Assembly (NCBI GenBank): GCA_963814985.1 | Contig: CAWFFV010000025.1 | Coordinates: 93,042 to 157,041 of the forward strand | From: CAWFFV01 sp963814985 | Lineage (GTDB): Bacteria > Chloroflexota > Ktedonobacteria > Ktedonobacterales > Ktedonobacteraceae | Length of the DNA stretch: 64,000 nt | Direction: 5' to 3' | Shown here: piece by piece, positions 9,887 to 19,259 of the stretch | Layout: each line of letters opens with the position of its first letter | Position numbering within the stretch: the stretch's first letter is position 1 | Made by a program: the position numbers and the translations under genes | The notes under the pieces: model-generated | Told to the model about the DNA's origin: nothing | Database searches by the model: none | What the model saw: the letters and a program-made list of their open reading frames with translations, nothing else

Positions 9887-11110
9887 ATGAGTGAGAACAG
9901 ACAGGAGCTGACGATTATCGGGGGAGGCATAATGGGTCTCTTACTGTACGGCCTACTACGCCTCCAAGTTTATCAAAAATATCACCATCCTGGAGAAATC
10001 AACTGTCGGTAACAAAAAGACGGCTTCGTTTAGTTATACGCGGTCAATCAGAAACGATTACCTTGATCCTGTGTATGCCCGACTGGCCTATGAAGCACGA
10101 AAATTGTGGCTAGAGCTACAATCCCAGGCCAGCAAACCCTCCCTCATTGATTGCGGCTGTCTGAACATTGCCAAGAAGAGCATTACCCCAGAACTCTCCG
10201 AAACCTACGCTGTGCAAAGTTATCGCACTCTCACCGATTTGCACCTGAAAACTGAAGCATTTACACGTGACACGCTCCAGCAACGTTTTCCGCAATTCGC
10301 CGTTGACCAGGGGCACTTAGACATAGAAGCAGGTATTCTCTATGTTCCTGCCATTACACAAACGCTGCTCGCCCTTCTGAAAACCAGGAAGGTGAACATT
10401 CTAGAAGACGTGACAGTGACACACATCACTCAAGGTGAAAACCGGCTCTCCATCAGTACCAGCCAGGGTGAATATATCACCGACAAGCTTGTAGTGGTGG
10501 CAGGACTGGGTACTAATGATGTAGACTCAAAAACCTGGAAGGTGTCATACCCATTTTCCTCTCAGTCGCATGGCTCGTCCCAGCCAATGTAAGTACTTTA
10601 TACCATCAGCCGAAAAGCGAGCACAATTTACCACAGATGTACTTCCTGTATTCGCATATCTCGATGTTGGTATCTATGGGCATCCGATCTATGAGGGGAA
10701 GACCACCGGTGTCAAGATTGGTTTTTATAACCCACCGGATGTAAAAACTAGCAATACGCATATCCGCGATGTTCATAGTTTTGTAGAAGAAGCGTATGCC
10801 AGCTTTGCGAGATGCAGAAGCCGTAGATGTTCAGGATGTAGATCAGTGCTTTTATGATCTGGTTGCGGATGACAACTTTATTCTTGGCAATGTACCAGAT
10901 TTTGCTAACGTCTACGTTGGTGTTGGCTGGCGCGGCACTGGCTATAAATACGCTACCTGGGTAGGCCAGACATTAGCACAACTGGCACTACACCATGCGG
11001 CACTGTCTACGACATTGCACGCTTTACACCGCAACGTTGGAGCACTGATAAAGGATAAAGTTTTGCTAGAATCAGAAATCATACCTTATAAGGAGGAAAA
11101 CTGGGAATGA
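9887..11110 (+). pseudogene. FAD-dependent oxidoreductase, DAO/sarcosine-oxidase-like, multiply frameshifted
   Basis: The ATG follows AAAGGAG. The start reads MSENRQELTIIGGGIMGLL, a Rossmann dinucleotide-binding motif (GxGxxG-like), then continues in another frame as YYASKFIKNITILEKSTVG and SFSYTRSIRNDYLDP, the pattern of the DAO family (sarcosine, N-methyltryptophan and glycine oxidases). Further shifts occur near 10580 and 10800; the last piece contains NVYVGVGWRGTGYKYATWVG, the C-terminal FAD-binding segment. Such enzymes oxidise secondary or primary amines of amino acids with FAD. The gene overlaps the start of a homocysteine S-methyltransferase. At least three indels suggest a true pseudogene or poor sequence. 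Confidence 0.7.
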
Positions 11111-12139
11111 CGACAACCACAAGTCTTCTTGACAGGTTAAAAAACGGGATTGTTCTGGGAGCAGAAGGCTATGTATTTGAGCTTGAACGTAGAGGCTATA
11201 TTAAGGCAGGCCCATATGTTCCAGAAGTTGTGCTTGATTTTCCGGAAGCAGTCAAAGAGTTACATCGCGGGAGTATCTACGTGCCGGATCTGAGGTGATG
11301 GTTGCCCTGACCTACTATGCTCATCGCGAGAAATTGAAGGATGTCGGCAGAAGAGAATGACCTGGAACGTATGAATCGCCAGGCAGTACGCCTTGCCAAC
11401 GAGGTGGCGCGAGAAGGAGATGCCTTCGTAGCAGGTAATATTTGCAATACCTGGGCCTATGATCCACATAACGCACAGGAAACCTCCAGGATTGTACAGG
11501 CTATGTACGAAGAACAATTGGCATGGGCAGTCGAAGAAGGTATCGACTTTGTGATATCCGAGACGAACGACTATTTAGGAGAGGCACTCATTGGTCTGAA
11601 GGTCATCAAACAACTTAATCTGCCTGCCATGGTCACCTTAGCTTCAGTACAAGCAAAATCAGCACGCGACGGCTATGACTATATTGAAGCGTGCAAGATA
11701 CTGGCTGATCATGGTGCGGATATCGTTGGTCTCAATTGTGACCGTGGTCCTGCAACCATGCTTCCATTATCGAAAAAGTGCGCTCCGCCGTTTCTTGTTA
11801 TGTTGCAGCCCCCAGCCCGTGCCATATAAGACCAATGCCCATTCTCCTACCTTCGAATCTTTAGCCGGACTGATGGGGGACCGGGTCTTTCCGCTTGCTC
11901 TTGAACCCTTTCTGCACTTCGTTTTGAAATGGCAGATTTTGCGCGGCGAGCAGAAGCCATTGGCGTCAACTATATAGGTATTTGTTGTGGGGGTGCACCC
12001 CATTATGTACGAGCGATGGAAGGCACTGGGCAGAACGGTTCCGGCCAGCAAATACTCACCAGCAATGGAACTCCATCCGATGCTGGGATTACAAATAGAG
12101 ACTAAAGATAAAGAGTTTCTCACCGACTGGAAGGGCTAG
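11107..12139 (+). pseudogene. Homocysteine S-methyltransferase (betaine-type), multiply frameshifted
   Basis: The start overlaps the preceding oxidoreductase stop (ATGA) behind AAGGAGGAAA. Pieces in different frames line up with the pfam02574 barrel: GIVLGAEGYVFELERRGYIK, EVMVALTYYAHREKL, FVAGNICNTWAYDP, FVISETNDYLGEALIGL, DIVGLNCDRGPATMLPL, and the zinc-binding GICCGGAPHYVRAM with the vicinal cysteines. At least five frame changes are needed (near 11262, 11345, 11770, 11815 and 11915). The intact enzyme would transfer a methyl group from betaine or S-methylmethionine to homocysteine. With the amine oxidase upstream it could have formed a methylated-glycine catabolic pair. Confidence 0.72.
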
Positions 12140-12290
12140 AACTCTTCAGATCTTCTCCCCACCGGCAGGTAGCTCGCTCACGTTTTGTGTGGGTGGCAGG
12201 GTTGGCGACTACCCAACCCTGCCACCCACACAAAACGGCTGGACTGCCGTAGGCAGCGAGGAGTCAAAAAAAGAACACCCGAATAGATAC
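12139..12290. repeat. Family A palindromic repeat, copy 2
   Basis: Divergent family ends AACTCTTCAG (left) and CCCGAATAGATAC (right) enclose a perfect 25-bp inverted repeat, arms 12181-12205 and 12213-12237, with a 7-base loop; the arm begins CGTTTTGTGTGGGTGG. It directly follows the methyltransferase stop and lies between convergent genes. Bases 12291-12379 show nothing recognisable. Confidence 0.8.
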
Positions 12291-12379
12291 TCATGAAAGG
12301 TGGGTACCACCCAGGATAAAAACCGTTTTCAGAATAGTTACAAGAATATGTACCGATATGCTCTGTGCATTGGCTCAGA

Positions 12380-12592
12380 TTAACTGAATTGTTCTTCCAA
12401 TCTACCAGAAGTAATTAGCCACCGTATAAAGTCAAGGCGACGATACTCTGCCACAGTCCAGCCCATCTCTCTCTCATGGTACTCCCCACGAAGCCTACTG
12501 AGCCGATCTATGCCGTTCGCCGTAAATCCAACCTTACGCAACATTTCATGGGATTCTTCCAGACCCACATGATTATTTTCCTTGTCGGCCAT
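12380..12592 (-). CDS. Small conserved-looking protein, 70 residues, unknown function
   Basis: Start at 12592 is chosen because AAAGGAGTAAG sits at ideal distance; a longer upstream extension has no ribosome site. The product is charged and helical, containing GFTANGIDRLSRLRGEYHER and AEYRRLDFIRWLI. No cysteines, membrane segments or known motif are seen. It lies downstream of, and on the same strand as, the permease-kinase genes, 151 bases after the end of copy 1. I do not recognise a family. Confidence 0.55.
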   Translation of the reverse strand: MADKENNHVGLEESHEMLRKVGFTANGIDRLSRLRGEYHEREMGWTVAEYRRLDFIRWLITSGRLEEQFS

Positions 12593-12743
12593 GATCTTAC
12601 TCCTTTTAAAAGCATCTATATGCATTTTACATCTAGATGCTTCCAAAAGTCAAGGGAGCTTTCTTAGAAAATCTGGACCAACTTTTTTAGTCATGCAGTG
12701 TGGATCGCACGAACGGCCCACCGAAAATCATGCAAAAACATCC

Positions 12744-15027
12744 TTACTCTTCCACCAGAGGAAGGGTAAATGAAAAGGTCGAGCCTTCGTTGGCAACACC
12801 ACTACTCTTGACTGTAATGGTTCCTTGCATGGCCTCAACGAGTTGACGGGTGATAAAGAGTCCCAGGCCACTCCCCCGCACTACGCCATGCAGATCACGT
12901 TCCAGGCGCATAAATTTGTCGAAGATGGCTTCATGTTTGTCAGGAGGGATTCCAGCACCGCAATCAGTGACGCTGATACGTACTATGTGATCTTCTTGTT
13001 CTACAGTAGCGGCAAGACAAATAGGTGTTTGCGGGGGAGAGTAGTGTAAAGCATTGGTAATCAAGTGGTGCAGGACCTGTTTCAGCCCTGTCACATCTGC
13101 CCAAACCAGAATATCATCGGCAATATCTATCTTAATTTGGCGTTGCTCCTGTAAGAGCAAGGGTTCAAAGAGATCGACGATGGCTGTAGAAACAACCTTC
13201 AGAGAAATACGCGTGCAATGCAAGGTCGCGGTATCAAATTCAATGCGGCTGGCATCCATAATATTGGTCTGTAAGCTCACGAGTTCGTCACAGGCACGAC
13301 GAGCCTTCTCAAGAAAAGAACGGCGCAGATCAGGATTGGTATCTTCCATACTATGAAGGAGTTCAAGGTATCCCTGAACTATCGTTAGAGGAGTACGTAA
13401 CTCGTGATCGATGCTCGTAAGCAACGTCTCTTTGAGACGATCAAGTTCATTCTGTTTTGCGGAGGCGTTACGTAATTCATTATAGAGACGGGCGTTTTCT
13501 CTGGCTACAGAGGTTTGCTGTTCCAGACTACTTAAGAGATGTGGATAAGATGAGCCAATCAGACCGAGAACAAGGAATGCAAGTGTACAGACCCCAACCA
13601 ATTCCGTCCACTGACCATTTGGGATGTGTTGGCTATCCCACGAGAGCGTCAGTGTGATCCAGATACCCAGCATGCTCGTTGCTCCTCCTATTCCACAGCA
13701 AAGGTACAAGATCCAGGCAGGAGCAACGAGCAGGTCGCGTCTTTTGGCTAACAGTTTGCGAAAGCGACTCAGCAGAATAGGCAGATCAAGGAAGAGAATG
13801 ACCATGGAGAGACACCAGATGACGGCCATTGTGGCCAAAGAGATAGTTCAAAACCTTGCTTGAGAAATTCAAACCTTCTTCCGGAGAGAACAGTGGCCCA
13901 AGAAAAAAGATGAAGAGTGTGATAACGATTACAATGATGGTTTGTACTTTAATAGCACGCGATGGGGCGCCGTGACGGTTCAGCTTGCTGAGAGTTGAGG
14001 GGAGACGCTGATCCAGTGCAGAGACGACCAGGATGCGTGCAAAAGTGATATGGTATACGACGACAAAAGTGATCAGGAAAATGATGAAGATCAGGCCGAC
14101 CAGAACAGCCGCAGGAGTACCAAAGGCGAGGCCTATCGCTGTAATGGTTGAGTATGGTGTGCCTGAAATATTCGGCGGGACGACTACCATGACACCAAAG
14201 GTTCCAACAAGATATGCTATCAACACCAGAATAGGACCCCAGCGGAGAAAGTACCTCGTTGCATCTGGTCGAGTTGTTTCGGCAGCCAGATTGAGGGGCA
14301 CTTCAACCCCGAGCAACGAGAGAACAACCACTCCATATAAAGCAATGTTCTGTCCTCCAAAGCCGAAGGCATTGATGGTCTGAGGGATCTGTGGGAGATG
14401 ACCGCTGATGAGCCAAACGGCTCCTGCCAACCCAACTACCCCAATGGCAATCCCATATAGCACCACAATCGTCTTCACCAGTTTCATCAAGAGTAACAAG
14501 GGCCAAGTCGCAATCCAGCCAGCAATGAGCAGGACACCCAGGGTAACAATTCCTTGTTGCCAGGGTTCTGCGAACCAATTTGTGTGCGCTCCCTGCAATT
14601 GCACGCAGATGCCCTGGAGTAGTGTGAGGATACTGTCGGCTGTTGCCAAAAGCCCCAAAATACCAGGAAACCAGGCGCAGAATCCGGCGAAGAAGCCCCA
14701 TAGAGGCCCAAGCGCACGATGTGTCCACACATAGATTGAGCCGTCGGCAGGCAGAAAGCTATTCAACTGTCCTGCAATGACCGCTCCAGGAATGAGAAAA
14801 GTTACTGTTCCAATGATCCAGTAGACGTAAGTTGTGGATCCTGCCAGGACTGCCTGGACAAGAGAGACATTCGGGATGAAGAGGACAATGGTGATGAACA
14901 CAGCAAGCAGGTCTCCTCGTGAGAGGATACGCGGGAATAGTTCATTAATGCGTTGCTCAGAGGGCAGTGGCTCCCCTAGAGTCTGTTGAAAGATAACTGG
15001 GGTTGATTTTTCTTTGGGCTTGTTCAT
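12744..15027 (-). CDS. Permease-histidine kinase fusion, copy 1 (frameshifted)
   Basis: The N-terminal part (from MNKPKEKS) is an APC-superfamily-like transporter with the ETTRP motif, and the C-terminal part a histidine kinase with H-box SIDHELRTPLTIVQGYLELL, an N-box (HHLITNALHYSP) and G boxes (DCGAGIP, GSGLGLFITRQLVEAMQG). In this copy the frame is lost at the short homopolymer 13837-13839; removing one base restores colinearity with copy 2 through the last transmembrane helices into the kinase. Copies 1 and 2 are close paralogues in tandem, including the upstream region. It may act as a transport-coupled nutrient sensor. The break could be a sequence error. Confidence 0.85.
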
Positions 15028-15241
15028 GATTTACATGGGTCTCCCTACGCTTGTGCTTGCTGAGAGCATCTGTTTGGCTGCCAGAGCAGTATAACAGATA
15101 ACATCCATATTGGTAAATATTTTCCCCTTTCTCATAGGAGTAGCAACGAAGGCAGAGAGTAAAGGTCTTGTCAGGACCTTCTCTTCCATGCTTTTTGAGG
15201 GGCAAGATAGAGATGGAAGAGAACAGGGGCGTAAAAATAAT

Positions 15242-17524
15242 TCACTCTTCCGCCAGAGGAAGGGTAAATGAAAAGGTCGAGCCTTCGTTGGCAACACCAC
15301 TGCTCTCGACCGTAATGGTTCCTTGCATGGCCTCGACCAGTTGGCGGGTGATAAAGAGTCCCAGGCCACTTCCCCGTACTACGCCATGCAGGTCACGTTC
15401 CAGGCGCATAAATTTGTCGAAGATGGCTTCGTGTTTATCGAGAGGGATTCCAGCGCCGCGATCAGTGATGCTGATATACGCCATATGATCTTCTTGTGCT
15501 ACAGTAGCGGCAAGACAAATAGGTGTTTGTGGAGGAGAGTAGCGTAAAGCATTGGTAATCAAGTGGTGCAGGACCTGTTTCAGCCCAGTCACATCCGCCC
15601 AGACCAGAATATCATCGGCAACATCTACCTTGATCTGGCGTTGCTCCTGCGAGAGCAAGGGTTCAAAGAGATCGACGATGGCGGTAGAAACAACCTTCAG
15701 AGAAATACGTGTGCAATGCAAGGTCGCGGTATCAAATTCAATGCGGCTGGCATCCATAATATTGGTCTGTAAGCTTACAAGTTCGTCACAGGCATAACGA
15801 GCATTCTCAAGAAAAGAACGGCGCAGATCAGGATTGGTATCTTCCATACTATGAAGGAGTTCAAGGTATCCCTGGACTATCGTTAGAGGAGTACGTAACT
15901 CGTGATCGATGCTCGTAAGCAATGTCTCTTTGAGACGATCGAGTTCATTCGGCTTTGCGGAGGTGCTACGTAATTCATTATAGAGGCGGGCGTTTTCTCT
16001 GGCTATGGAGGTTTGTTGTTTGAGACTACTGAAGAGGCGTGGATAAGATGAGCCAATCAGGCCGAGAACGAGGAATGCAAGTGTACAGACCCCAACCAAT
16101 TCCGTCCACTGACCATTTGGGATGTTTTGGCTATCCCACGAGATTATTAATGTGATCCAAATACCCAGCATGCTCGTTGCTCCTCCTACTCCACAGCAAA
16201 GGTACAAGATCCAGGTAGGAGCAACGAGCAGGTTGCGTCTTTTGGCTAACAGTTTGCGAAAGCGACTCAGCAGAATAGGCAGATCAAGGAAGAGAATAAT
16301 CATGGAGAAACACCAGATGACAACTGTTGCTGCCTCGCTGATGTTATAGACCTTGCTTGAAAACCCCACACCTTCTCCTGGAGAGAGCAATGGACCAAGA
16401 AAATAAATCAAGAAGGTAATGACAATCACAATGATAGTTTGCACGGTGATAGCACGCAATGGTGCTCCATGACGGTTCAGCTTGCTGAGAGTTGGGGGAA
16501 GACGCTGATCCAATGCGGAGACGACCAGGATGCGTGCAAAAGTGATATGGTATATAGTAGCGGTAATGATGAAGAAAGCGATGAAGATCAGGCTAGCGAG
16601 GACAGCCGTAGGAGCACCAAAGACGAGAGATATCGCTGTAATGGTTGAGTATGGTGTGTTTGAAATACTCTGCGGCACGACCACCATCACACCAAACGTT
16701 CCAACAAGATATGCTATCAATACCAGAACGGGACCCCAGCGGAGGAAAAGCTTCGCCGCATCGGGCCGAGTCGTTTCGGCAGCCAGATTGAGGGGCACTT
16801 CAACTCCGAGCAATGCTAGCACAACGACTCCATATAAGGCAATGTTCTGTTCACCGAATTTTAAGGGGTTGGTGGTCTGTGGGACCTGCGGAGGATGTCC
16901 GCTGATGAGCCAGACGACTCCTGCCAGCCCAACGGTAGCAATAGCGACTCCATAAAACACTACAAAAGCTTTCACCAGTTTCATCAGGAGGGGCAAGGGC
17001 AGAGTGGCGATCCAGCTAGCAATGAACAGGACACTCAGAACAACAATTCCTTGTTGCCAGGGTTCTGCGAACCAGTTCGTTTTCTCCCCTTGTAATTGCA
17101 CACCAATACCCTGAAGCATGGTGAGGGCACCATCGGCAGAGGTCAGAATCGCTAAAATACCAGGAAACCAGGCACAAAATCCAGCGAAGAAGCCCCAAAG
17201 TGGTCCAAGTGCACGGTGCGTCCACACATAGATTGAGCCATCTGATGGCAGAAAGCGATTCAGTTGTCCTGTGATGACGGCTCCGGGGATGAGAAAAGTT
17301 ATGGTCCCAATGATCCAGTAGATGTAGGTTGTAGGTCCTGCCTGAGTTGCTTGTACAAGAGAGACATTAGGGATGAAGAGGACGACAACGATGAACAAGG
17401 CGAGGAGATCCCCTCGTGAGAGGATGCGCGGGAACAGTTCATTGATGCGTTGCTCAGAAGGCAGTGGTTCCCCTACGGTCCGTTGAAAGATAACCGGGGT
17501 TGATTTTTCTTTGGGCTTGTTCAT
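15242..17524 (-). CDS. Permease-histidine kinase fusion, copy 2 (intact)
   Basis: A 760-residue protein. Roughly twelve hydrophobic helices (residues about 35-500) resemble amino acid/polyamine permeases, including GSIYVWTHRALGPLWGFFAG and PLNLAAETTRP. Directly after the last helix comes a short coiled segment, then HisKA with SIDHELRTPLTIVQGYLELL, HHLITNALRYSP, DRGAGIP and GSGLGLFITRQL of the HATPase domain. There is no PAS or receiver domain. Sensor kinases with transporter-like input domains (CbrA, with an SLC5-type module) are known; an APC-type module is less familiar. The start MNKPKEKS matches copy 1; an ATG three codons upstream is nearer the GGGAG ribosome site and is an alternative. 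No response regulator is adjacent. Confidence 0.85.
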   Translation of the reverse strand: MNKPKEKSTPVIFQRTVGEPLPSEQRINELFPRILSRGDLLALFIVVVLFIPNVSLVQATQAGPTTYIYWIIGTITFLIPGAVITGQLNRFLPSDGSIYVWTHRALGPLWGFFAGFCAWFPGILAILTSADGALTMLQGIGVQLQGEKTNWFAEPWQQGIVVLSVLFIASWIATLPLPLLMKLVKAFVVFYGVAIATVGLAGVVWLISGHPPQVPQTTNPLKFGEQNIALYGVVVLALLGVEVPLNLAAETTRPDAAKLFLRWGPVLVLIAYLVGTFGVMVVVPQSISNTPYSTITAISLVFGAPTAVLASLIFIAFFIITATIYHITFARILVVSALDQRLPPTLSKLNRHGAPLRAITVQTIIVIVITFLIYFLGPLLSPGEGVGFSSKVYNISEAATVVIWCFSMIILFLDLPILLSRFRKLLAKRRNLLVAPTWILYLCCGVGGATSMLGIWITLIISWDSQNIPNGQWTELVGVCTLAFLVLGLIGSSYPRLFSSLKQQTSIARENARLYNELRSTSAKPNELDRLKETLLTSIDHELRTPLTIVQGYLELLHSMEDTNPDLRRSFLENARYACDELVSLQTNIMDASRIEFDTATLHCTRISLKVVSTAIVDLFEPLLSQEQRQIKVDVADDILVWADVTGLKQVLHHLITNALRYSPPQTPICLAATVAQEDHMAYISITDRGAGIPLDKHEAIFDKFMRLERDLHGVVRGSGLGLFITRQLVEAMQGTITVESSGVANEGSTFSFTLPLAEE

Positions 17525-17661
17525 GATTTCCATGGGTCTCCCTACATTTGTGCTTGCTGAGAGCATCTGTTTGGCTGCCAGAGCAGTATAACAGATAATA
17601 TCCACATTGGTAAATATTTTTTCCTCTTTCTTGACAATGAGGAAAGATGGTAAAGGTTTTG

Positions 17662-18995
17662 TCAGGACCTTCTATGCTCTTTAAGAAGCAGAACGGAAAT
17701 AAAGGAAAGCAGAGACATAAAAATAATAAAGATGGCTATGAGCACATAAGAAGGACGGCCGGCTGCAAAGCCACCACCAAATGTTTTGTAATGTAACAGC
17801 AAATAGATTGCCACGATAGGGGCAGGCCCCCCCGCTGTGACCGATGCCAGTTGATAACCTAGCGACGCTCCACTGTAGCGAAGTCTGGTCTCAAACTGCT
17901 CGGAGATCAGGGCCGCTTCAGGTCCGTATAGCCAGGACTCACAGATTCCTATCGAGAAGACAAAAGCGCAGACAACGAGCACCGGGTTTTTCGTCTGAAG
18001 AAGGAGAAAGTAAGGGAAGACAAAAGCGGCCATCAGAATAGTACCGAGCGCAAACCACAACTTGCGTCCAACGCGATCTGAAATAAGAGCAAACGTCGGT
18101 ATAGCGAAGAAACCCACCACGGCGGAGAGGGCGAAGCCTGTGTAGAGCAGGCGGATATCAAGTTTCACATCCTGTGCGGTATAGGAAAGCATAAAGGTCG
18201 TAAAGATATAGAAGGGAGCGGTTTCACCGGAACGCAGGAGAGCGCACAGGAGAATCTTGCGCCAGTGGTAGCGCATTACTTCTAAAAGGGGCGTTTTCGA
18301 GATATGCTTCTCTTCTTTCAATTTGGAAAAAGAGGGAGTCTCCAGGATACGCAACCGAATGTACAGACCAAGGATAACCAGGACGGTACTTAACAAAAAA
18401 GGGATACGCCATCCAATGCTCTCAAAAGCAGAACCGGGATAGAGAGACTGGAAGAGTAGCACAATAAGTGCTGCAAGGGCCAGACCTATGGGTACGCCTG
18501 TTTGTGGCCAGCTTGCCCAGAAACATCGGCGCTCATCATCGCCATATTCCATTGATAACAATACTGATCCGCCCCATTCGCCACCAAGGCCTACCCCTTG
18601 CAAAAAACGTAGCGTTGCCAGAATGATAGGTGCAACAAGACCAATGGTTGCATATCCTGGTAACACACCCATTAGCATGGTAGAACTGCCCATAAGCAAG
18701 AGGGTGGCAACAAGGGTTGACTTGCGTCCAACACGATCACCGAACCAGCCAAAAAAGCACCGCCAAGCGGACGGGCGATAAATCCGATAAAATTCGTGAT
18801 AAATGCTGCAATGACTCCTGTATAGGGATCTAAGCGTGGAAAAAAGAGTTGTGGGAAAACAGTGGCAGCCAGGAAGCCGTACAAAAAAAAATCATACCAC
18901 TCGATAGCTGTACCAAGTGTACTTGCGCTAATAATGGGGAGCATTTTTCGTAGCGTGATAGAGGGATGTGCTGGATTCACACTCGTCGTCGCCAT
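17662..18995 (-). CDS. MFS transporter, metabolite:H+ symporter (MHS) family (frameshifted)
   Basis: Starts MATTSVNPAHPSITLRKMLP, with IEWYDFFLYGFLAATVFPQL in the first helix as in ProP/ShiA/KgtP symporters, then GFIARPLGGAF. The frame is lost near 18752 at a run of six A (T on the coding strand); a seventh would read GGAFFGWFGDRVGRKSTLVA and rejoin LLMGSSTMLMGVLPGY, FLQGVGLGGEWGGSVLLSME and the rest of the 12-helix protein. MHS transporters import organic acids or osmolytes with protons. Closely similar to the intact paralogue at 22608-23915, which supports the reconstruction. Confidence 0.87.
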
Positions 18996-19062
18996 TGAGC
19001 CTCCTCTTCGACAATGAATTAAAGAGACGACCGAAAGATCTGCTTCATTATATATTATTTAT

Positions 19063-19181
19063 ATGTTGTGTGGGTTTTGTTACCAGTAGCAGAAGTTGCA
19101 GCGCAACTTCTGCTACAGGTAACAAAACCCACACAACATGAGAGCGAGCCACCGCAGGTGGCGAGCAGATCCAATAGTTAC
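19063..19181. repeat. Family A palindromic repeat, copy 3 (left end missing)
   Basis: A 37-bp inverted repeat with one mismatched pair (arms 19063-19099 and 19103-19139) is followed by GAGAGCGAGCCACCGCAGG and the right end ATCCAATAGTTAC. The arm is longer than in copies 1 and 2, with GTTGTGTGGGTTTTG outside and GCAGAAGTTGC at the tip. It lies between divergent genes, upstream of the sensor kinase. Confidence 0.82.
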
Positions 19182-19259
19182 TCCGAGGATTGAAATATCA
19201 CCTCTTTTCAGGCATACTACATGAGGTAGAATAATATTTTCATCCTTGCAGGAATCCTT

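Larger units (their letters stand above)
12744..17650. repeat. Tandem duplication, about 2.45 kb per unit
   Basis: Unit 1 (about 12744-15130) and unit 2 (about 15242-17615) match along the whole permease-kinase gene and for about 100 bases upstream, including GGTCTCCCTAC, GAGAGCATCTGTTTGGCTGC and CAGAGCAGTATAACAGAT. Differences are scattered substitutions in both halves, so the duplication is not very recent or has been partly diversified. Each copy keeps its own promoter region. Confidence 0.85.

Noticed and set aside
9628..9894. 88-residue plus-strand frame
   Set aside because: No ribosome site, random-like composition, and it overlaps the oxidoreductase start.
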